A stretch of DNA of 64,000 nt from Candidatus Magnetobacterium casense (GCF_000714715.1 NZ_JMFO01000012.1:1-64000), one strand, 5' to 3'. Positions 16,389 to 26,065 are shown, counted from the first letter of the stretch. Numbers and translations are program-made. Notes: generated by a model from the sequence alone, not told the origin.

Positions 16389-17672
16389 TGTCCATAATTA
16401 ACTTGAACAATTAGGTGCTATAGTATAATTCCATTCACCATGAAATGAAGCCTTAGTTAAATTAACTTTGTCAAATTCTTCATCAGACACCTTAATTCCC
16501 TTTGAGTAAGCAGTTGTATCCAGTTCTGCCTTGATCTTTAAACCCTTATTTGTTGTGGTGCTACCTATTAGATTTACGATTATCTCATGGCTTGTCAAAG
16601 GCTTACCACGCCAGTTCATGCTTATATGGCAGAACATTCTATGTTCTATTTTATTCCATTTGCTGGTTCCCGGTGGAAAGTAACAAACCGATATGTTTAA
16701 ACCTGTTTCGTTTGCAAAACGTTGGAGTGCAACCTTCCACAAACGGACACGATAGCCATTACTGCCCCCGCAATCAGCAGTAATGAGAAGTGTTTTAGCA
16801 TTGGGATAATGTTCACACCCCATTTTACGCCACCAGCGGCGGATACTTTCCACTGCAAACTCCGAAGTATCGTTATCTGTACCAACACTTACCCAGCCTA
16901 TATTTGCGCCTTGATCGTATACCCCATAGGGATTGACCTTACCAAGTTCCTTGTCGGCAAAGTCATGATCCCGTACCACATCGGGTTGTCCCATCGGTTG
17001 CCATTCACGTCCCGCATTTTTAAAATCACCTACAAGTTCCTTCTTTTTGGTGTCCACAGATATTACTGGTTCTTGACGCTGTTGGAAATCAACCACTTGC
17101 TCGTTTATGTATCTAAACTGAGCATCGCGGTCGGGATGGTCTGAACCCTCACGTATCTTCCGGTTCGCTTGTAAACTGTACCCCAAACCAGACAGCAGGT
17201 GGGCAACTTTTTGTCTACCAATCACATGTCCTTGGTTTTGAAGAGCAACAGCAAGATTACGAACACTCTTACAGGTCCACCGTAATGGAGACTCAGGGTC
17301 TCCTCGGGTAACCGGATCTACCAACCCCTCAATATCTACAAGCACGGATGGGTCTGTTTCAACAACCGGCTTGCGTCCACCTCCAGGTAAACGTATCTTC
17401 TTTTTCCCTTTTGAAGGTTTTTCCTTTGATTCAGCAATACGTCTAATTCCTTCATATATCGTTGTCCGCGAAAGACCAGTAGATCTGGAAACTGAAGTAA
17501 CTCCTCCTCGTCCCAATGCCTCGGCTTCCACTGCAGCCCACATTCGTCTGCCTTGTTCGTCTAAAACATCTTTGAGTACTTCAAATTTTCTTTGTATCAT
17601 AAGTTCGGTATCGCTTTGCACTTTTTGATCATAACATATTTAGACACCATTTGTACAAGTTATTTGTGGACA
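16389..17672 (-). mobile_element. ISAzo13-type insertion sequence
   Basis: Terminal inverted repeats are TGTCCATAATTAACTTGAAC at 16389 and, on the other strand, TGTCCACAAATAACTTGTAC ending at 17672; they match at about 20 of 25 positions. The element is 1.28 kb and carries one full transposase gene. It sits inside the Rpn-like pseudogene. The flanks (GTAAC and AATCC) show no clear target duplication. Confidence 0.85.
16398..17621 (-). CDS. ISAzo13-family transposase
   Basis: The 407-residue intact transposase belongs to the ISAzo13 group, related to IS630-type DDE enzymes. It has an N-terminal helix-turn-helix (TSVSRSTGLSRTTIYEGIRRI), the linker LPGGGRKPVVE, and then a catalytic domain with VISVDTKKKELVGDFKNAGREW, LLITADCGGSNGYR and FPPGTSKWNKIEHRMFCHIS, whose Asp, Asp and Glu form the DDE set. 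The stop codon lies within the left terminal repeat. No frameshift is seen, so it may still be active. Confidence 0.9.
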   Translation of the reverse strand: MQSDTELMIQRKFEVLKDVLDEQGRRMWAAVEAEALGRGGVTSVSRSTGLSRTTIYEGIRRIAESKEKPSKGKKKIRLPGGGRKPVVETDPSVLVDIEGLVDPVTRGDPESPLRWTCKSVRNLAVALQNQGHVIGRQKVAHLLSGLGYSLQANRKIREGSDHPDRDAQFRYINEQVVDFQQRQEPVISVDTKKKELVGDFKNAGREWQPMGQPDVVRDHDFADKELGKVNPYGVYDQGANIGWVSVGTDNDTSEFAVESIRRWWRKMGCEHYPNAKTLLITADCGGSNGYRVRLWKVALQRFANETGLNISVCYFPPGTSKWNKIEHRMFCHISMNWRGKPLTSHEIIVNLIGSTTTNKGLKIKAELDTTAYSKGIKVSDEEFDKVNLTKASFHGEWNYTIAPNCSS

Positions 17673-17745
17673 AATCCTAATAGGGTGAACATAGATAACG
17701 GATTCTGAAGCAATCACCCCTAAAAACCCGTGAACAAAAATTCAC

Positions 17746-17774
17746 TTGACACCATTTTCCCCTTCGATTATAAT
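17746..17774 (+). promoter_or_regulatory. Perfect consensus sigma-70 promoter
   Basis: TTGACA (17746-17751), exactly 17 bases, and TATAAT (17769-17774) give a full consensus promoter, rare in natural genes. Transcription would begin near 17781. It lies upstream of the microsatellite and the lectin/FG-GAP gene, whose ATG is about 320 bases further on. The stretch 17673-17745 after the IS shows nothing else. Confidence 0.8.
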
Positions 17775-17804
17775 AACCACATGACAATCACGAAGGGGTC
17801 AAAG

Positions 17805-17903
17805 ATGATTGAACTCAAGGCAGGGTGCCCAAGCACCACCGTGGCATCGGCCTGTCTGGCAACGTTCTTGCCACACACACACACACACACAATGCAACGC
17901 TAG
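17805..17903 (+). CDS. Short leader reading frame through a CA repeat
   Basis: ATG 17805 follows AAGGGG by six bases and opens a 32-codon frame (MIELKAGCPSTT...) that passes through the CA microsatellite as His-Thr repeats and stops at 17901-17903. ATG 17781 in the same frame, at the predicted transcription start, could give a leaderless version. One extra CA unit would move translation into a frame that stays open to 18117, overlapping the start of the lectin gene. Coding status is unproven. Confidence 0.3.
   Translation: MIELKAGCPSTTVASACLATFLPHTHTHTMQR
17872..17890. repeat. CA dinucleotide microsatellite
   Basis: Nine and a half CA units form an uninterrupted tract, unusual in a bacterial genome and prone to slipped-strand change. 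It lies between a consensus promoter and a surface-protein gene, the classic place for a phase-variable switch. Confidence 0.9.
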
Positions 17904-18100
17904 TTTTAGCTGTTTTCTTATCACCAACCCCGCGATTTCCATCATTACGTCTTCCACTATGGGGGGTGAAAATTGTCCGAGTGTCGCCTATGGATATACC
18001 CTTGATTTTAGCCATTTTACGCAATCAGCAAATAGAATAGCCCGGCCAGTTTCACTGGTCACAGAGTACAAAAGAGTCCGAATTGTTTTTGGAGGAAGTT

Positions 18101-21100
18101 ATGTTCAGGAGAGATAGCAACCGCAAAGAGAAGAGGTATCCCCAGTTCCACAGTATGAATGTTTTAAGATGGTTGTTTTTGTGTGTCATAGTTTTTACTA
18201 TGTTAGGTGGGCTGGCAATGGCTGATTCAGGCAAAATCACTAACCCTGACAATAATCACAGCTATCAAAGAATTGAGACAAGACAGACATGGGATCGCGC
18301 TAAGGCTACTTGTGAAACATTGGGTGCTCACTTAGCAACCGTAACTTCAGCCAGTGAAAATCAATTTCTTCTCGATAATCTCTGTTCTACCGGTAATATA
18401 GGAGACTATCGTTGTTGGCTTGGGGCAACGGATGCAGGTAGCGAAGGCACTTGGAAATGGGTAAATGGTGAGACGTGGAGTTTTATAGATTGGGGTTCTG
18501 GTGAACCTAATAACCAAGGAGAAATTGAGCATTGCCTGGTGTACAAAAATAACAAATGGAATGATACTGAGTGTACATCTGACTATTATCCACTTTGCGA
18601 GTGGGAGCCAACGCCATGTGTAATAGGAGACGAAGCAGGAAGGAATACACCTGAGACTTTTTATTACGATATGGGGAGTAACGCAGGGACATTTACTTTT
18701 CAATACGATACACGCACGGCAAAAGACGATATTGTTGTATCATACGAAGGTCAAACTTTATACAATACCGATTGTGTTGGAACTGAAGGTTGGAAATCTG
18801 TTGATCTTTCCTTCTCTGGAAGTTCTAGCGAAATCAAAGTTGTTGTTACTCCCAACTGTGTAGGAAATCAACCAGGTACTCTATGGTATTTTAAAATCAC
18901 CTCGGCTACCTGTCCAATAAAACGTCCAACCCTGACAGTTACAAAGTCCGGTACAGGCTCCGGGACGGTGACGAGTTCGCCATCGGGGATCAACTGCGGC
19001 TCGACGTGCTCCGCTGGCTTTGCTAAAGACACCTCCGTAACCCTGACCGCAGCGGCGGACTCCGGCTCGACCTTCACCGGCTGGAGCGGCGACTGCTCCG
19101 GGACGAGCGCAACCTGCACGGTTACGATGTCGGCGGCAAGGAGCGTAACGGCGACGTTTACGGGAGGGGGGACACAAAAATACACGCTGACCGTTACCAA
19201 ATCCGGTTCAGGCACAGGCGTTGTTACCACTTCAACCGGATCGCTCACATGGAACGGCAACACGGGTACAGCCACTTATGACCCAGGCACACCAGTTACC
19301 CTATCGGCAAATGCAAACTCAGGTTCGACCTTCACCGGCTGGACCGGATGCGATTCCATAAGTGGCAATCAGTGTACCGTCACGATGTCGGCGGCAAAGA
19401 ACGTTACGGCTACGTTTACGGGAAACACGGCTACCTGTTCAGTTACGGTAGGGAGTTTGGTGGTTAAGAGCGCCACCTGTTCAGAATCAGCATTGGGAAA
19501 ACATACGATGAGCAATTCTATAACGATTGCAAATTCATCTTCATCTAACACACCCGTATTGAAGGTTGACAGCGGCAGTGTTATCGTTGACGCTTCATCC
19601 AAGACACTTAAATCTTCGGGCAAAGAAATGCTTTATGCAAGTTTTGGTTCGGTTAGTCTAGGGCAGGGGTTTGATTTTGACGTAAGCGGCAATGAACTGA
19701 CTAACAGAGGTGACGCTTTAGATGTGCCATCAGATAGCAAACTCACGGAAAAAATCTATCGTATACAAACATATCTTAATAAGATTACTATTAAGACTGA
19801 TTCTGCGGAGGTAGAGGGAAAATTCTCATTGATAGACCACTTTTCGGATGCATTTGAAATACTTGGTAGTGGTGCAGGAAGTATTGGTTATAGTGCGAGT
19901 ATTTCTCAATCTACCGGCATTAAGATTACTGGAATGGAATTTGAGGGAGGTAAGATAGGCTTAAAAGGTACTCCTATAGTCTTAAAGGACTTAGTCTTGT
20001 CTTTCAGCAGTGATACACTTACGGCTGGTGGTGGTTTTGAGATAAAGCGCATAAAAACAGGGATAAATGGTGGTGCATTCAGTCTGACAATTAAATCTGG
20101 CAGCATAGAAGCTTTAACACTTGAGGTAGACGGTAATGTTCCAATTGGCTCCGTGTTTTTTATTAATGAATTAGAAGGTGGAGCTGAGGGATTTAAGACG
20201 CCGCCTGTAAAAGTTCATCTTCGAGGATTATTTTCTGGTGGACCAGATATAGGTGGCTTTAAGTTTGTATGTCTTGATGTAGAAGGAAAGTTAAGTTTTG
20301 ACAGCGTTTTATCGGGTTCAGCTAGTGGCGGTCTATTATGTTTTGATGAAGGCAACGATCAAGGTTTAATTAGCAAAAATGGGGCAATTGGCGCTATTGC
20401 TGAAGCATCTATTGATTGGAAAACCCCTTCTCTAACGGCTAATGGAAAGTTAAACTTCCCCTTTGATGTGTTGAAAGGTAATGCTAAATTTGCACTTGAT
20501 AGTCAAAGCATAAATGGAAATGGTGTTTTTGATATTTGTGCTCCTGATGTTGTACCCTATATTGGGGGTAAATGTGCAGCACAAACAAAGGCTATTCTTA
20601 ACATGAAAGGCGCTGGCGGAGAAATAGCTGTATGGGGTGATTGGCTGCATTTAGCATATGCCGTAGAATGGAAGATAGCACAAGCAAAGAGCTTGAAAGA
20701 TACAGCAAACTATATCCATGTAGGTACGAACTTAGACACATTGGGAGTCAAGCAGCAATCTGCATTCAGGTACGTTGAAAGGGGTTTGCAGAGCAGAGCT
20801 ATAACGACAATTTCTGTGCCTGGCGGACTTAGTGTGGTATTAATAAGACTGGACTGGCAGACAGGCTCAACGGATTTCAACGTTACAATGCCTGACGGAA
20901 CTAAGATAACACCTGCTAATGCGGCAAACAGCCAGACATATGTTTATCAAAAGCTATCGAACGAGGCATGGTATGCTATCAAGAATCCACCAGGTGGTAC
21001 GTATACCATAGAAATCGGTGATGATACCTCAGCAGCCAATGATGTTCGTTCAATAGGAACGTATCAGTTGAGTTATCACTCTTTGACCAATCCATCTACT

Positions 21101-23317
21101 ATAAAGGTAACCTCTCCAGCTACCCTTACTACGGCATCAACAAGTGTAAACATCCAGTACGATGCGCACGATAGCGATGACACAGCCAAGATATCTCTGT
21201 TCTACAGCAAGGACAATACCAGCGCAAATGGTATCCTCATCGTAGATAACCTTGTTGAGCAAGACGGATCGGGTAGTTATACATGGGATGTAAGCAACGT
21301 GCCTAATGGAACGTACTATGTCTATGCCTTGATAGACGATGGCAAAAATGCCCCCGTGGTCAGTTATAGCGCCGGAGCGGTAAAGGTTTCTCACGGCACT
21401 ACTACAGCAACACCGGCTAACCTCAAGGCCACGGTAACTGGCAATCAGGTTGATCTGAGTTGGACAGGCGTAAGCAAGGTTGCTGGTTATATAATCCACT
21501 ACACAGACGATGTTAAGCAGCTCACATATAAGGACAGGATTGCCGTTGCCAGTAATGCTACTTCGTATTCGATGAAGAACTTAAAGAGCAATACAACGTA
21601 TAGGATAACAATAACGTCATTTGATGACAATCTCATCGAAGGTGATGAGGCAACACCCGTAACAGCTTATATTGCCGCTGTAGCAACACCAACAATAGTT
21701 TTGTCAACAGACACCATAGACTTTGGAACTACCGTGGCAGGGACAACATACACAAAGAAGTTCACCATATCAAACACAGGCAGTGCAGCACTGACAATAT
21801 CAGAGATGTTTACACTTGGCACTAACTCAAGTGTCTTGACGTTAAACCCATCCAGTCTACCGATGCAGATACAGAGTAACGCAAGCGCTGAGATAACTGT
21901 TACGATGGTAGCTCCGAGTACCCAGTTAAGTGCCTCCATCGTGATAAACAGCAACGATCCTATCAATCCTTCAATGCAAATCTCTGCTACAACGGTATCA
22001 ACGCAGTCCACAACCTACGCCCTCACCGTCACGAAGACCGGCTCCGGCACGGTCACAGCCTCAACGGGCACCCTCACCTGGAGTGACAACACCGGCACGA
22101 CAACCTACAGCAGCGGGACGTCCGTTACCCTCACGGCAACTCCAACGCAGGACTCAAAGTTCGGGGGCTGGACGGGATGCGACTCCACAAGCGGCAACCA
22201 GTGTACCGTCACGATGTCGTCAAACAGGGGCGTCTCCGTCAGCTTTACACAGGGCGTCTGCCTGCTGTGCAGAATCCCCAGGATGGATTTTAATGGTAAC
22301 GGCAAGAGCGACATCCTGTGGCGCAACATGTCAAACGGCATAGTCTACACGTGGCTCATGAACGGCATCAACATAGCAAGCGGCGGTTCACTGGCAACGC
22401 TCGGCGACGAGTGGCAGATCGAAAGCATGGGCGACTTCAACGGCGACGACAACACGGACATCGTCTGGCGTAACACCTCAACCGGGATGGTCTACATCTG
22501 GCTCATGGGCGGGGCTACGGTAGCAAACAGCGGTTCACCGGCGACGCTCGGCCATGAATGGCAGATCGAAAGCATCGGCGACTTTAACGGCGACGGCAGA
22601 AGCGACATAATGTGGCGCAATACCTCAACCGGGATGGTCTACACGTGGTTCATGAATGGCGCAAACATAGCAGGCGGCGCCTCACCATCGTCGCTGTCGC
22701 AGCCATCGGCGGTTGACTCTGCCTGGCAGGTGGTAAGCTCAGGCGACTTTGACGGCGACGACACAAGCGACGTCCTGTGGATAAACACCTCAACCGGGAT
22801 GACCTACATATGGTTTATGAACGGTAAGGCTGGAGGTTCCCCGGGGACGGTTGGCACTCAGTGGCAGATTGCGTGCGTGAGCGACTTTAACGGCGATGAC
22901 ACGACCGACATCCTGTGGCGCAACATATCAACCGGCATGGTCTACATCTGGCTGATGAACGGTGCAACGATAGCGGGTAGCGGTTCACCGGCGACGGTTG
23001 GCCTGGAGTGGCAGATAGTCAACGTGGGCGATTTCAACGGTGACGGCAAGAGCGATCTCCTGTGGCGCAACACCGAAAACGACATGGTCTACACATGGTT
23101 GATGAACGGCACAACCATAACCGGCGGCGATCTGACGGCCAAGGCCGGCACTCAGTGGCAGATCATAAGCGTTGGCGATTTTAATGGCGACGGCAAAAGA
23201 GACATAGTCTGGCGTAATACCGCAACCGGAGAGATATGCATCTGGCTCATGGATGGCACGCAGTTGTCGCTTGGCGGCTTACCGGCGGTGCTTGGTACGG
23301 AGTGGCAGATTCAATAG
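18101..23317 (+). CDS. Large exported C-type lectin / FG-GAP repeat protein
   Basis: The protein has 1738 residues from ATG 18101, which follows GGAGG. A signal peptide (LRWLFLCVIVFTML...AMA) is followed by a C-type lectin domain (about 30-150) with CWLGATD, the sugar-binding-type GEPNN and KWND. Next come a beta-sandwich, two glycine-rich bacterial repeats (LTVTKSG...F.GW.G...CTVTMSA), a long beta-rich region (about 450-950), an Ig-like and a fibronectin type III domain, an HYDIN/ASPM-like domain (IDFGTTVAGT), a third bacterial repeat, and seven FG-GAP repeats (DFNGDG.SDI.WRN) that could form one calcium-binding propeller. It is probably an adhesin on the cell surface or secreted. Composition shifts between AT-rich and GC-rich blocks, so the gene looks mosaic. 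Confidence 0.85.
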   Translation: MFRRDSNRKEKRYPQFHSMNVLRWLFLCVIVFTMLGGLAMADSGKITNPDNNHSYQRIETRQTWDRAKATCETLGAHLATVTSASENQFLLDNLCSTGNIGDYRCWLGATDAGSEGTWKWVNGETWSFIDWGSGEPNNQGEIEHCLVYKNNKWNDTECTSDYYPLCEWEPTPCVIGDEAGRNTPETFYYDMGSNAGTFTFQYDTRTAKDDIVVSYEGQTLYNTDCVGTEGWKSVDLSFSGSSSEIKVVVTPNCVGNQPGTLWYFKITSATCPIKRPTLTVTKSGTGSGTVTSSPSGINCGSTCSAGFAKDTSVTLTAAADSGSTFTGWSGDCSGTSATCTVTMSAARSVTATFTGGGTQKYTLTVTKSGSGTGVVTTSTGSLTWNGNTGTATYDPGTPVTLSANANSGSTFTGWTGCDSISGNQCTVTMSAAKNVTATFTGNTATCSVTVGSLVVKSATCSESALGKHTMSNSITIANSSSSNTPVLKVDSGSVIVDASSKTLKSSGKEMLYASFGSVSLGQGFDFDVSGNELTNRGDALDVPSDSKLTEKIYRIQTYLNKITIKTDSAEVEGKFSLIDHFSDAFEILGSGAGSIGYSASISQSTGIKITGMEFEGGKIGLKGTPIVLKDLVLSFSSDTLTAGGGFEIKRIKTGINGGAFSLTIKSGSIEALTLEVDGNVPIGSVFFINELEGGAEGFKTPPVKVHLRGLFSGGPDIGGFKFVCLDVEGKLSFDSVLSGSASGGLLCFDEGNDQGLISKNGAIGAIAEASIDWKTPSLTANGKLNFPFDVLKGNAKFALDSQSINGNGVFDICAPDVVPYIGGKCAAQTKAILNMKGAGGEIAVWGDWLHLAYAVEWKIAQAKSLKDTANYIHVGTNLDTLGVKQQSAFRYVERGLQSRAITTISVPGGLSVVLIRLDWQTGSTDFNVTMPDGTKITPANAANSQTYVYQKLSNEAWYAIKNPPGGTYTIEIGDDTSAANDVRSIGTYQLSYHSLTNPSTIKVTSPATLTTASTSVNIQYDAHDSDDTAKISLFYSKDNTSANGILIVDNLVEQDGSGSYTWDVSNVPNGTYYVYALIDDGKNAPVVSYSAGAVKVSHGTTTATPANLKATVTGNQVDLSWTGVSKVAGYIIHYTDDVKQLTYKDRIAVASNATSYSMKNLKSNTTYRITITSFDDNLIEGDEATPVTAYIAAVATPTIVLSTDTIDFGTTVAGTTYTKKFTISNTGSAALTISEMFTLGTNSSVLTLNPSSLPMQIQSNASAEITVTMVAPSTQLSASIVINSNDPINPSMQISATTVSTQSTTYALTVTKTGSGTVTASTGTLTWSDNTGTTTYSSGTSVTLTATPTQDSKFGGWTGCDSTSGNQCTVTMSSNRGVSVSFTQGVCLLCRIPRMDFNGNGKSDILWRNMSNGIVYTWLMNGINIASGGSLATLGDEWQIESMGDFNGDDNTDIVWRNTSTGMVYIWLMGGATVANSGSPATLGHEWQIESIGDFNGDGRSDIMWRNTSTGMVYTWFMNGANIAGGASPSSLSQPSAVDSAWQVVSSGDFDGDDTSDVLWINTSTGMTYIWFMNGKAGGSPGTVGTQWQIACVSDFNGDDTTDILWRNISTGMVYIWLMNGATIAGSGSPATVGLEWQIVNVGDFNGDGKSDLLWRNTENDMVYTWLMNGTTITGGDLTAKAGTQWQIISVGDFNGDGKRDIVWRNTATGEICIWLMDGTQLSLGGLPAVLGTEWQIQ

Positions 23318-23396
23318 GCAACTGATTCGGTAGCACTATGGGGGTGGATATACTGCCATCCCCTCCCTTGCCGGGATGGGGGTAAGGTTGCGCAGG

Positions 23397-23466
23397 AAGG
23401 GGTCAAGGGGGCTGGCCCCCTTGCAGGGGGTTCTGAAGGGGGGCGGAGCCGCCCCTTTCTTTCTTT
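23397..23466. repeat. GC-rich double-hairpin repeat, copy 4
   Basis: This near-consensus forward copy has GGGGGCTGGCCCCC and GGCGGAGCCGCC palindromes followed by CCTTTCTTTC. It lies between the convergent lectin/FG-GAP and dgt genes and could serve as a terminator. The stretch 23318-23396 contains only further GC-rich hairpin sequence (CATCCCC...GGGGATG-like). Confidence 0.8.
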
Positions 23467-23498
23467 GTATCGCATGCAATCGAAACGCTCTATACAGT

Positions 23499-24545
23499 TC
23501 ATCGTTGTTGAAAGCCAGTCCAGCGTTGTGGGATAAATATCTGTTCGTATGTCATCAGGGCAAAGGTATCCGTCATACCTGCAATGAAGTCGCACACCAT
23601 CTGGTTGAGGTCTGAGCCGCTCTCCTGCGGGACCTGACCTACGACCAATTCAGGGTGGGCGATGTAATAATCATATAGGTTCTTGAGGATATACCTGGCC
23701 TTGTTGAACTCCGACCTCAGAAAATCACTCTCATAGACTCGCTCGTATAGAAACCCCCTCAGCAACTCAACGGCATGAAGTACCTCATCAGACATCTTCA
23801 GGCGTTGCAGGTCTACAGAAAGGGTGTTGCAGACAATGTCCCTGACCATCGTGTCTATCCTTTTGGAGTGTCTGTTGCCGAGGATGGCAACGACTTCGTG
23901 GGGGATATCAGCCTCTGTGATTGCTTCTGCCCTTAGGGCGTCATCGAGGTCGTGGTTTACGTAGGCTATGACGTCGGAGACGCGTACGATCTGGCCTTCG
24001 AGGGTTTCGGCGCCTTCGCCTGCGTCTGCCGGAAGGATGTTACCCTTGCCCTTTGAGTGCTTTATGATGCCGTTGCGCACCTCATAGGTGAGGTTGAGGC
24101 CGCTGCCATTTTTCTCAAGGAAGTCCACGACCCTCAGACTCTGAACGTAGTGGTCAAAGCCGTCCTTGTGCAGTTCCCTCAGCACGGCCTCTCCGGCGTG
24201 TCCAAAGGGGGTGTGTCCCAGGTCGTGTCCCAGGGCTACTGCTTCGGTGAGGTCTTCGTTCAGACGCAGGGCACGGGCAATGGTGCGTGATATCTGCGCT
24301 ACCTCCAGGACGTGGGTCAGGCGGGTGCGGTAGTGGTCCCCGCTCGGGGCAAGGAATACCTGCGTCTTGTGCTTGAGGCGCCGAAACGACTTCGAGTGGA
24401 TTATCCTGTCCCGGTCACGCTGGAAACACGTTCGGATATCGCCCTCGGCCTCCTGCACTCGTCTGCCCTTGCTGTTGACACTCAGGCAGGCACGGTTGTG
24501 CAGATATTGGCGCTCCCTAGCTTCTATCTCCTGCCGTATCGTCAT
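23499..24545 (-). CDS. dgt: dGTP triphosphohydrolase (HD domain)
   Basis: This 348-residue dGTPase-like enzyme cleaves dGTP, or other dNTPs, to the nucleoside and triphosphate. The N-terminal [11 protein letters not shown] and [13 protein letters not shown] carry the first metal His, and the paired HD is in [31 protein letters not shown] supplies the last Asp. It is the short, single-chain type, which usually acts on several dNTPs. Its first codons overlap the end of the upstream Rpn-like gene by 29 bases, so expression may be coupled. Confidence 0.9.
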   Translation of the reverse strand: MTIRQEIEARERQYLHNRACLSVNSKGRRVQEAEGDIRTCFQRDRDRIIHSKSFRRLKHKTQVFLAPSGDHYRTRLTHVLEVAQISRTIARALRLNEDLTEAVALGHDLGHTPFGHAGEAVLRELHKDGFDHYVQSLRVVDFLEKNGSGLNLTYEVRNGIIKHSKGKGNILPADAGEGAETLEGQIVRVSDVIAYVNHDLDDALRAEAITEADIPHEVVAILGNRHSKRIDTMVRDIVCNTLSVDLQRLKMSDEVLHAVELLRGFLYERVYESDFLRSEFNKARYILKNLYDYYIAHPELVVGQVPQESGSDLNQMVCDFIAGMTDTFALMTYEQIFIPQRWTGFQQR

Positions 24546-25590
24546 TGAAGAAAAAAAATCCCCTTAGCTCATCAAGCGTTTTAGACGTCTTGAGCAACAC
24601 CTTAAACTCTTCCAGCTTTTCAACAGACCTCAACTCTTTTACATGTACCATTATCTCCAATCCGGCAGTACCGTACTTGATCTCCAACATCCCTTCTATA
24701 CCCTCGAGCAATCCCTCAAGCTTGCCTTCAGCCTTGCCTTCAGCCTTGCCTTCAGCCTTGCCTTCAGCCTTGCCTTCAGCCTTGCCTTCAGCCTTGCCTT
24801 CAGCCTTGCCTTTTATAATTCCTTTTATAATTCCTTTTATCATTCCCTGACGTTCACCTTCGAGCTGTCCTTTAATACGGGCATTCTCCTCTGCGTATTC
24901 TATGGCGCCTTTGCTAATCTGCATTTTGATCTGCCAATATTCATATACCTCGAATTCTTCTTTGTCCCACGTACTCTCGTTTGCTATCTCATAGGCATCT
25001 TTTATCTCTGCGAAATCTGCACACTTGGGTACCATATCCAGATAATTGGCATTTTTTATGAAAAACACCCACTTCTCTACTATATTCGCTACCTCATTCT
25101 CTTTCTTTTTGAACTTGGGCAGCTCTATAAAATTAAACTCAAGGTCGTCCAATTCGTTTTTATATGTCTCTGTATTTAAAATTAAATGCCTTGTTAAATA
25201 ATTATCTCCTTCAAAAATCTGAAAGTCAACTATCCCTATGTAGATAACTTTATTTAACTGGGAATAATTCTCTCCCTTACCTAACTGATTAATATATGCC
25301 TTGCTTGTATAATAAAGTACCCTTTTAGCAAAGCCCTTCTCCCTTTGAACCTGTATCTCTATTATAAACGTTACACCCCTCTTGTCTACGGCCCTTATGT
25401 CTAACACCGTGTGCTTCAGCTCATCTATCTTAGGTGCCTGATAAGGGCTAAGTATAGTTATTTCAGCAATCTCCATATTCCCGTTAAGACCTAATACGGC
25501 ATTTAAAAAAGATATGAGTATATCCTTCCTGGCTTCATTGCCAAATATCCTCTTAAAAGCGATATCGCTCTTTACATCTACAAATCTCAT
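24517..25590 (-). CDS. Rpn-family PD-(D/E)XK nuclease / putative transposase
   Basis: The protein has 357 residues. [30 protein letters not shown] is the family N-terminus; [31 protein letters not shown] gives the nuclease D...ExQ core and the following helix. These proteins (PDDEXK_2, Rpn) promote RecA-independent recombination in E. coli. The C-terminal region holds three IIKG units and seven KAEG tetrapeptides encoded by a 12-bp minisatellite, a feature of this family that lets length vary. The reading frame is intact. Confidence 0.88.
   Translation of the reverse strand: MRFVDVKSDIAFKRIFGNEARKDILISFLNAVLGLNGNMEIAEITILSPYQAPKIDELKHTVLDIRAVDKRGVTFIIEIQVQREKGFAKRVLYYTSKAYINQLGKGENYSQLNKVIYIGIVDFQIFEGDNYLTRHLILNTETYKNELDDLEFNFIELPKFKKKENEVANIVEKWVFFIKNANYLDMVPKCADFAEIKDAYEIANESTWDKEEFEVYEYWQIKMQISKGAIEYAEENARIKGQLEGERQGMIKGIIKGIIKGKAEGKAEGKAEGKAEGKAEGKAEGKAEGKLEGLLEGIEGMLEIKYGTAGLEIMVHVKELRSVEKLEEFKVLLKTSKTLDELRGFFFFNDDTAGDRS
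24721..24810. repeat. 12-bp minisatellite encoding KAEG repeats
   Basis: Seven near-identical copies of CTTCAGCCTTGC (reverse strand AAGGCTGAAGGC, read as KAEG) run in tandem, followed by three copies of a 12-bp TTTTATAATTCC unit read as IIKG. Twelve is a multiple of three, so changes in copy number keep the frame open. Confidence 0.95.
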
Positions 25591-25668
25591 AGTCTTATTT
25601 TAACATATCATCAAGACTTTGTGTGCAGGCAACTAACGGCAATAAATAAACACGCTGTTTTTACACAA

Positions 25669-25708
25669 CATTTACCGTGAAAATGCATCCTCTTAAAAAA
25701 GCATGGTA
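25669..25708. repeat. Short inverted repeat related to the 37.3-kb foldback
   Basis: ATTTACCGTG...ATGC pairs with GCATGGTAAAAT around CATCCTCTTAAAAAAG. The sequence from CATCCTCTT to GGTAAA matches the left end of the element at 37284-37454 at most positions, so both belong to one family. It sits upstream of the Rpn-like gene, next to repeat copy 5. Confidence 0.55.
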
Positions 25709-25710
25709 AA

Positions 25711-25777
25711 ATGGGGTCAAGGGGACTGGTCCCCTTGCGGGGGGTTCTGAAGGGGGGCGGAGCCGCCCCTTTCTTTA
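25711..25777. repeat. GC-rich double-hairpin repeat, copy 5
   Basis: This consensus-like forward copy has the GGGGACTGGTCCCC and GGCGGAGCCGCC palindromes. It abuts the gatC stop codon directly and lies between two reverse-strand genes. The T-rich end is on the forward strand, so it is not an ideal terminator for gatC. Confidence 0.8.
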
Positions 25778-26065
25778 TTATTCTATGATCTTTGGCACAC
25801 GGTAGAAGTCTCCGGCCCTGTCGGGGGCATTTGCCAGGGCGTCATCGAGGGCAATGGATTGCTGCAGGGTGTCGTCGCGGAAGATGTTCTGCAGGGGGAT
25901 GACGTGAGATGTGGGGGTGACATCGACGGTGTCCAGTTCGTTGAGCTTGTTTACGTACAGGAGGATGTCGTTGAGTTGATTGCCAAAGAGCTCTTTCTCT
26001 TCTTCCGTCAGACTCAGGCGAGACAGGGCTGCTATATGTTGTACGTCTTTGTGCGATATCGTCAT
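25778..26065 (-). CDS. gatC: Asp-tRNA(Asn)/Glu-tRNA(Gln) amidotransferase subunit C
   Basis: This 95-residue small subunit of the GatCAB transamidase stabilises GatA and GatB during conversion of misacylated tRNA. The N-terminal helix DVQHIAALSRLSLTEEE and the C-terminal LRDD-like IFRDDTLQQSIALDDALANAP and FYRVPKIIE are typical. The partners gatA and gatB are not in the window. It is the last gene of the reverse run that starts with yebC. Confidence 0.93.
   Translation of the reverse strand: MTISHKDVQHIAALSRLSLTEEEKELFGNQLNDILLYVNKLNELDTVDVTPTSHVIPLQNIFRDDTLQQSIALDDALANAPDRAGDFYRVPKIIE

Noticed and set aside
17815-18040. Alternative frames in both directions between the CA repeat and the lectin gene
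   Set aside because: They lack ribosome-binding sites and known domains; only the leader frame in phase with a good start was kept, at low confidence.
24721-24840. Possible CRISPR array
   Set aside because: The units are 12 bp, contiguous, without spacers, and in frame with a coding sequence.
24545-25179. Forward frames with long Pro-Ser-Ala-Leu or Phe-Ser-Leu-Ala repeats
   Set aside because: They are the reverse reading of the KAEG minisatellite in the Rpn-like gene.
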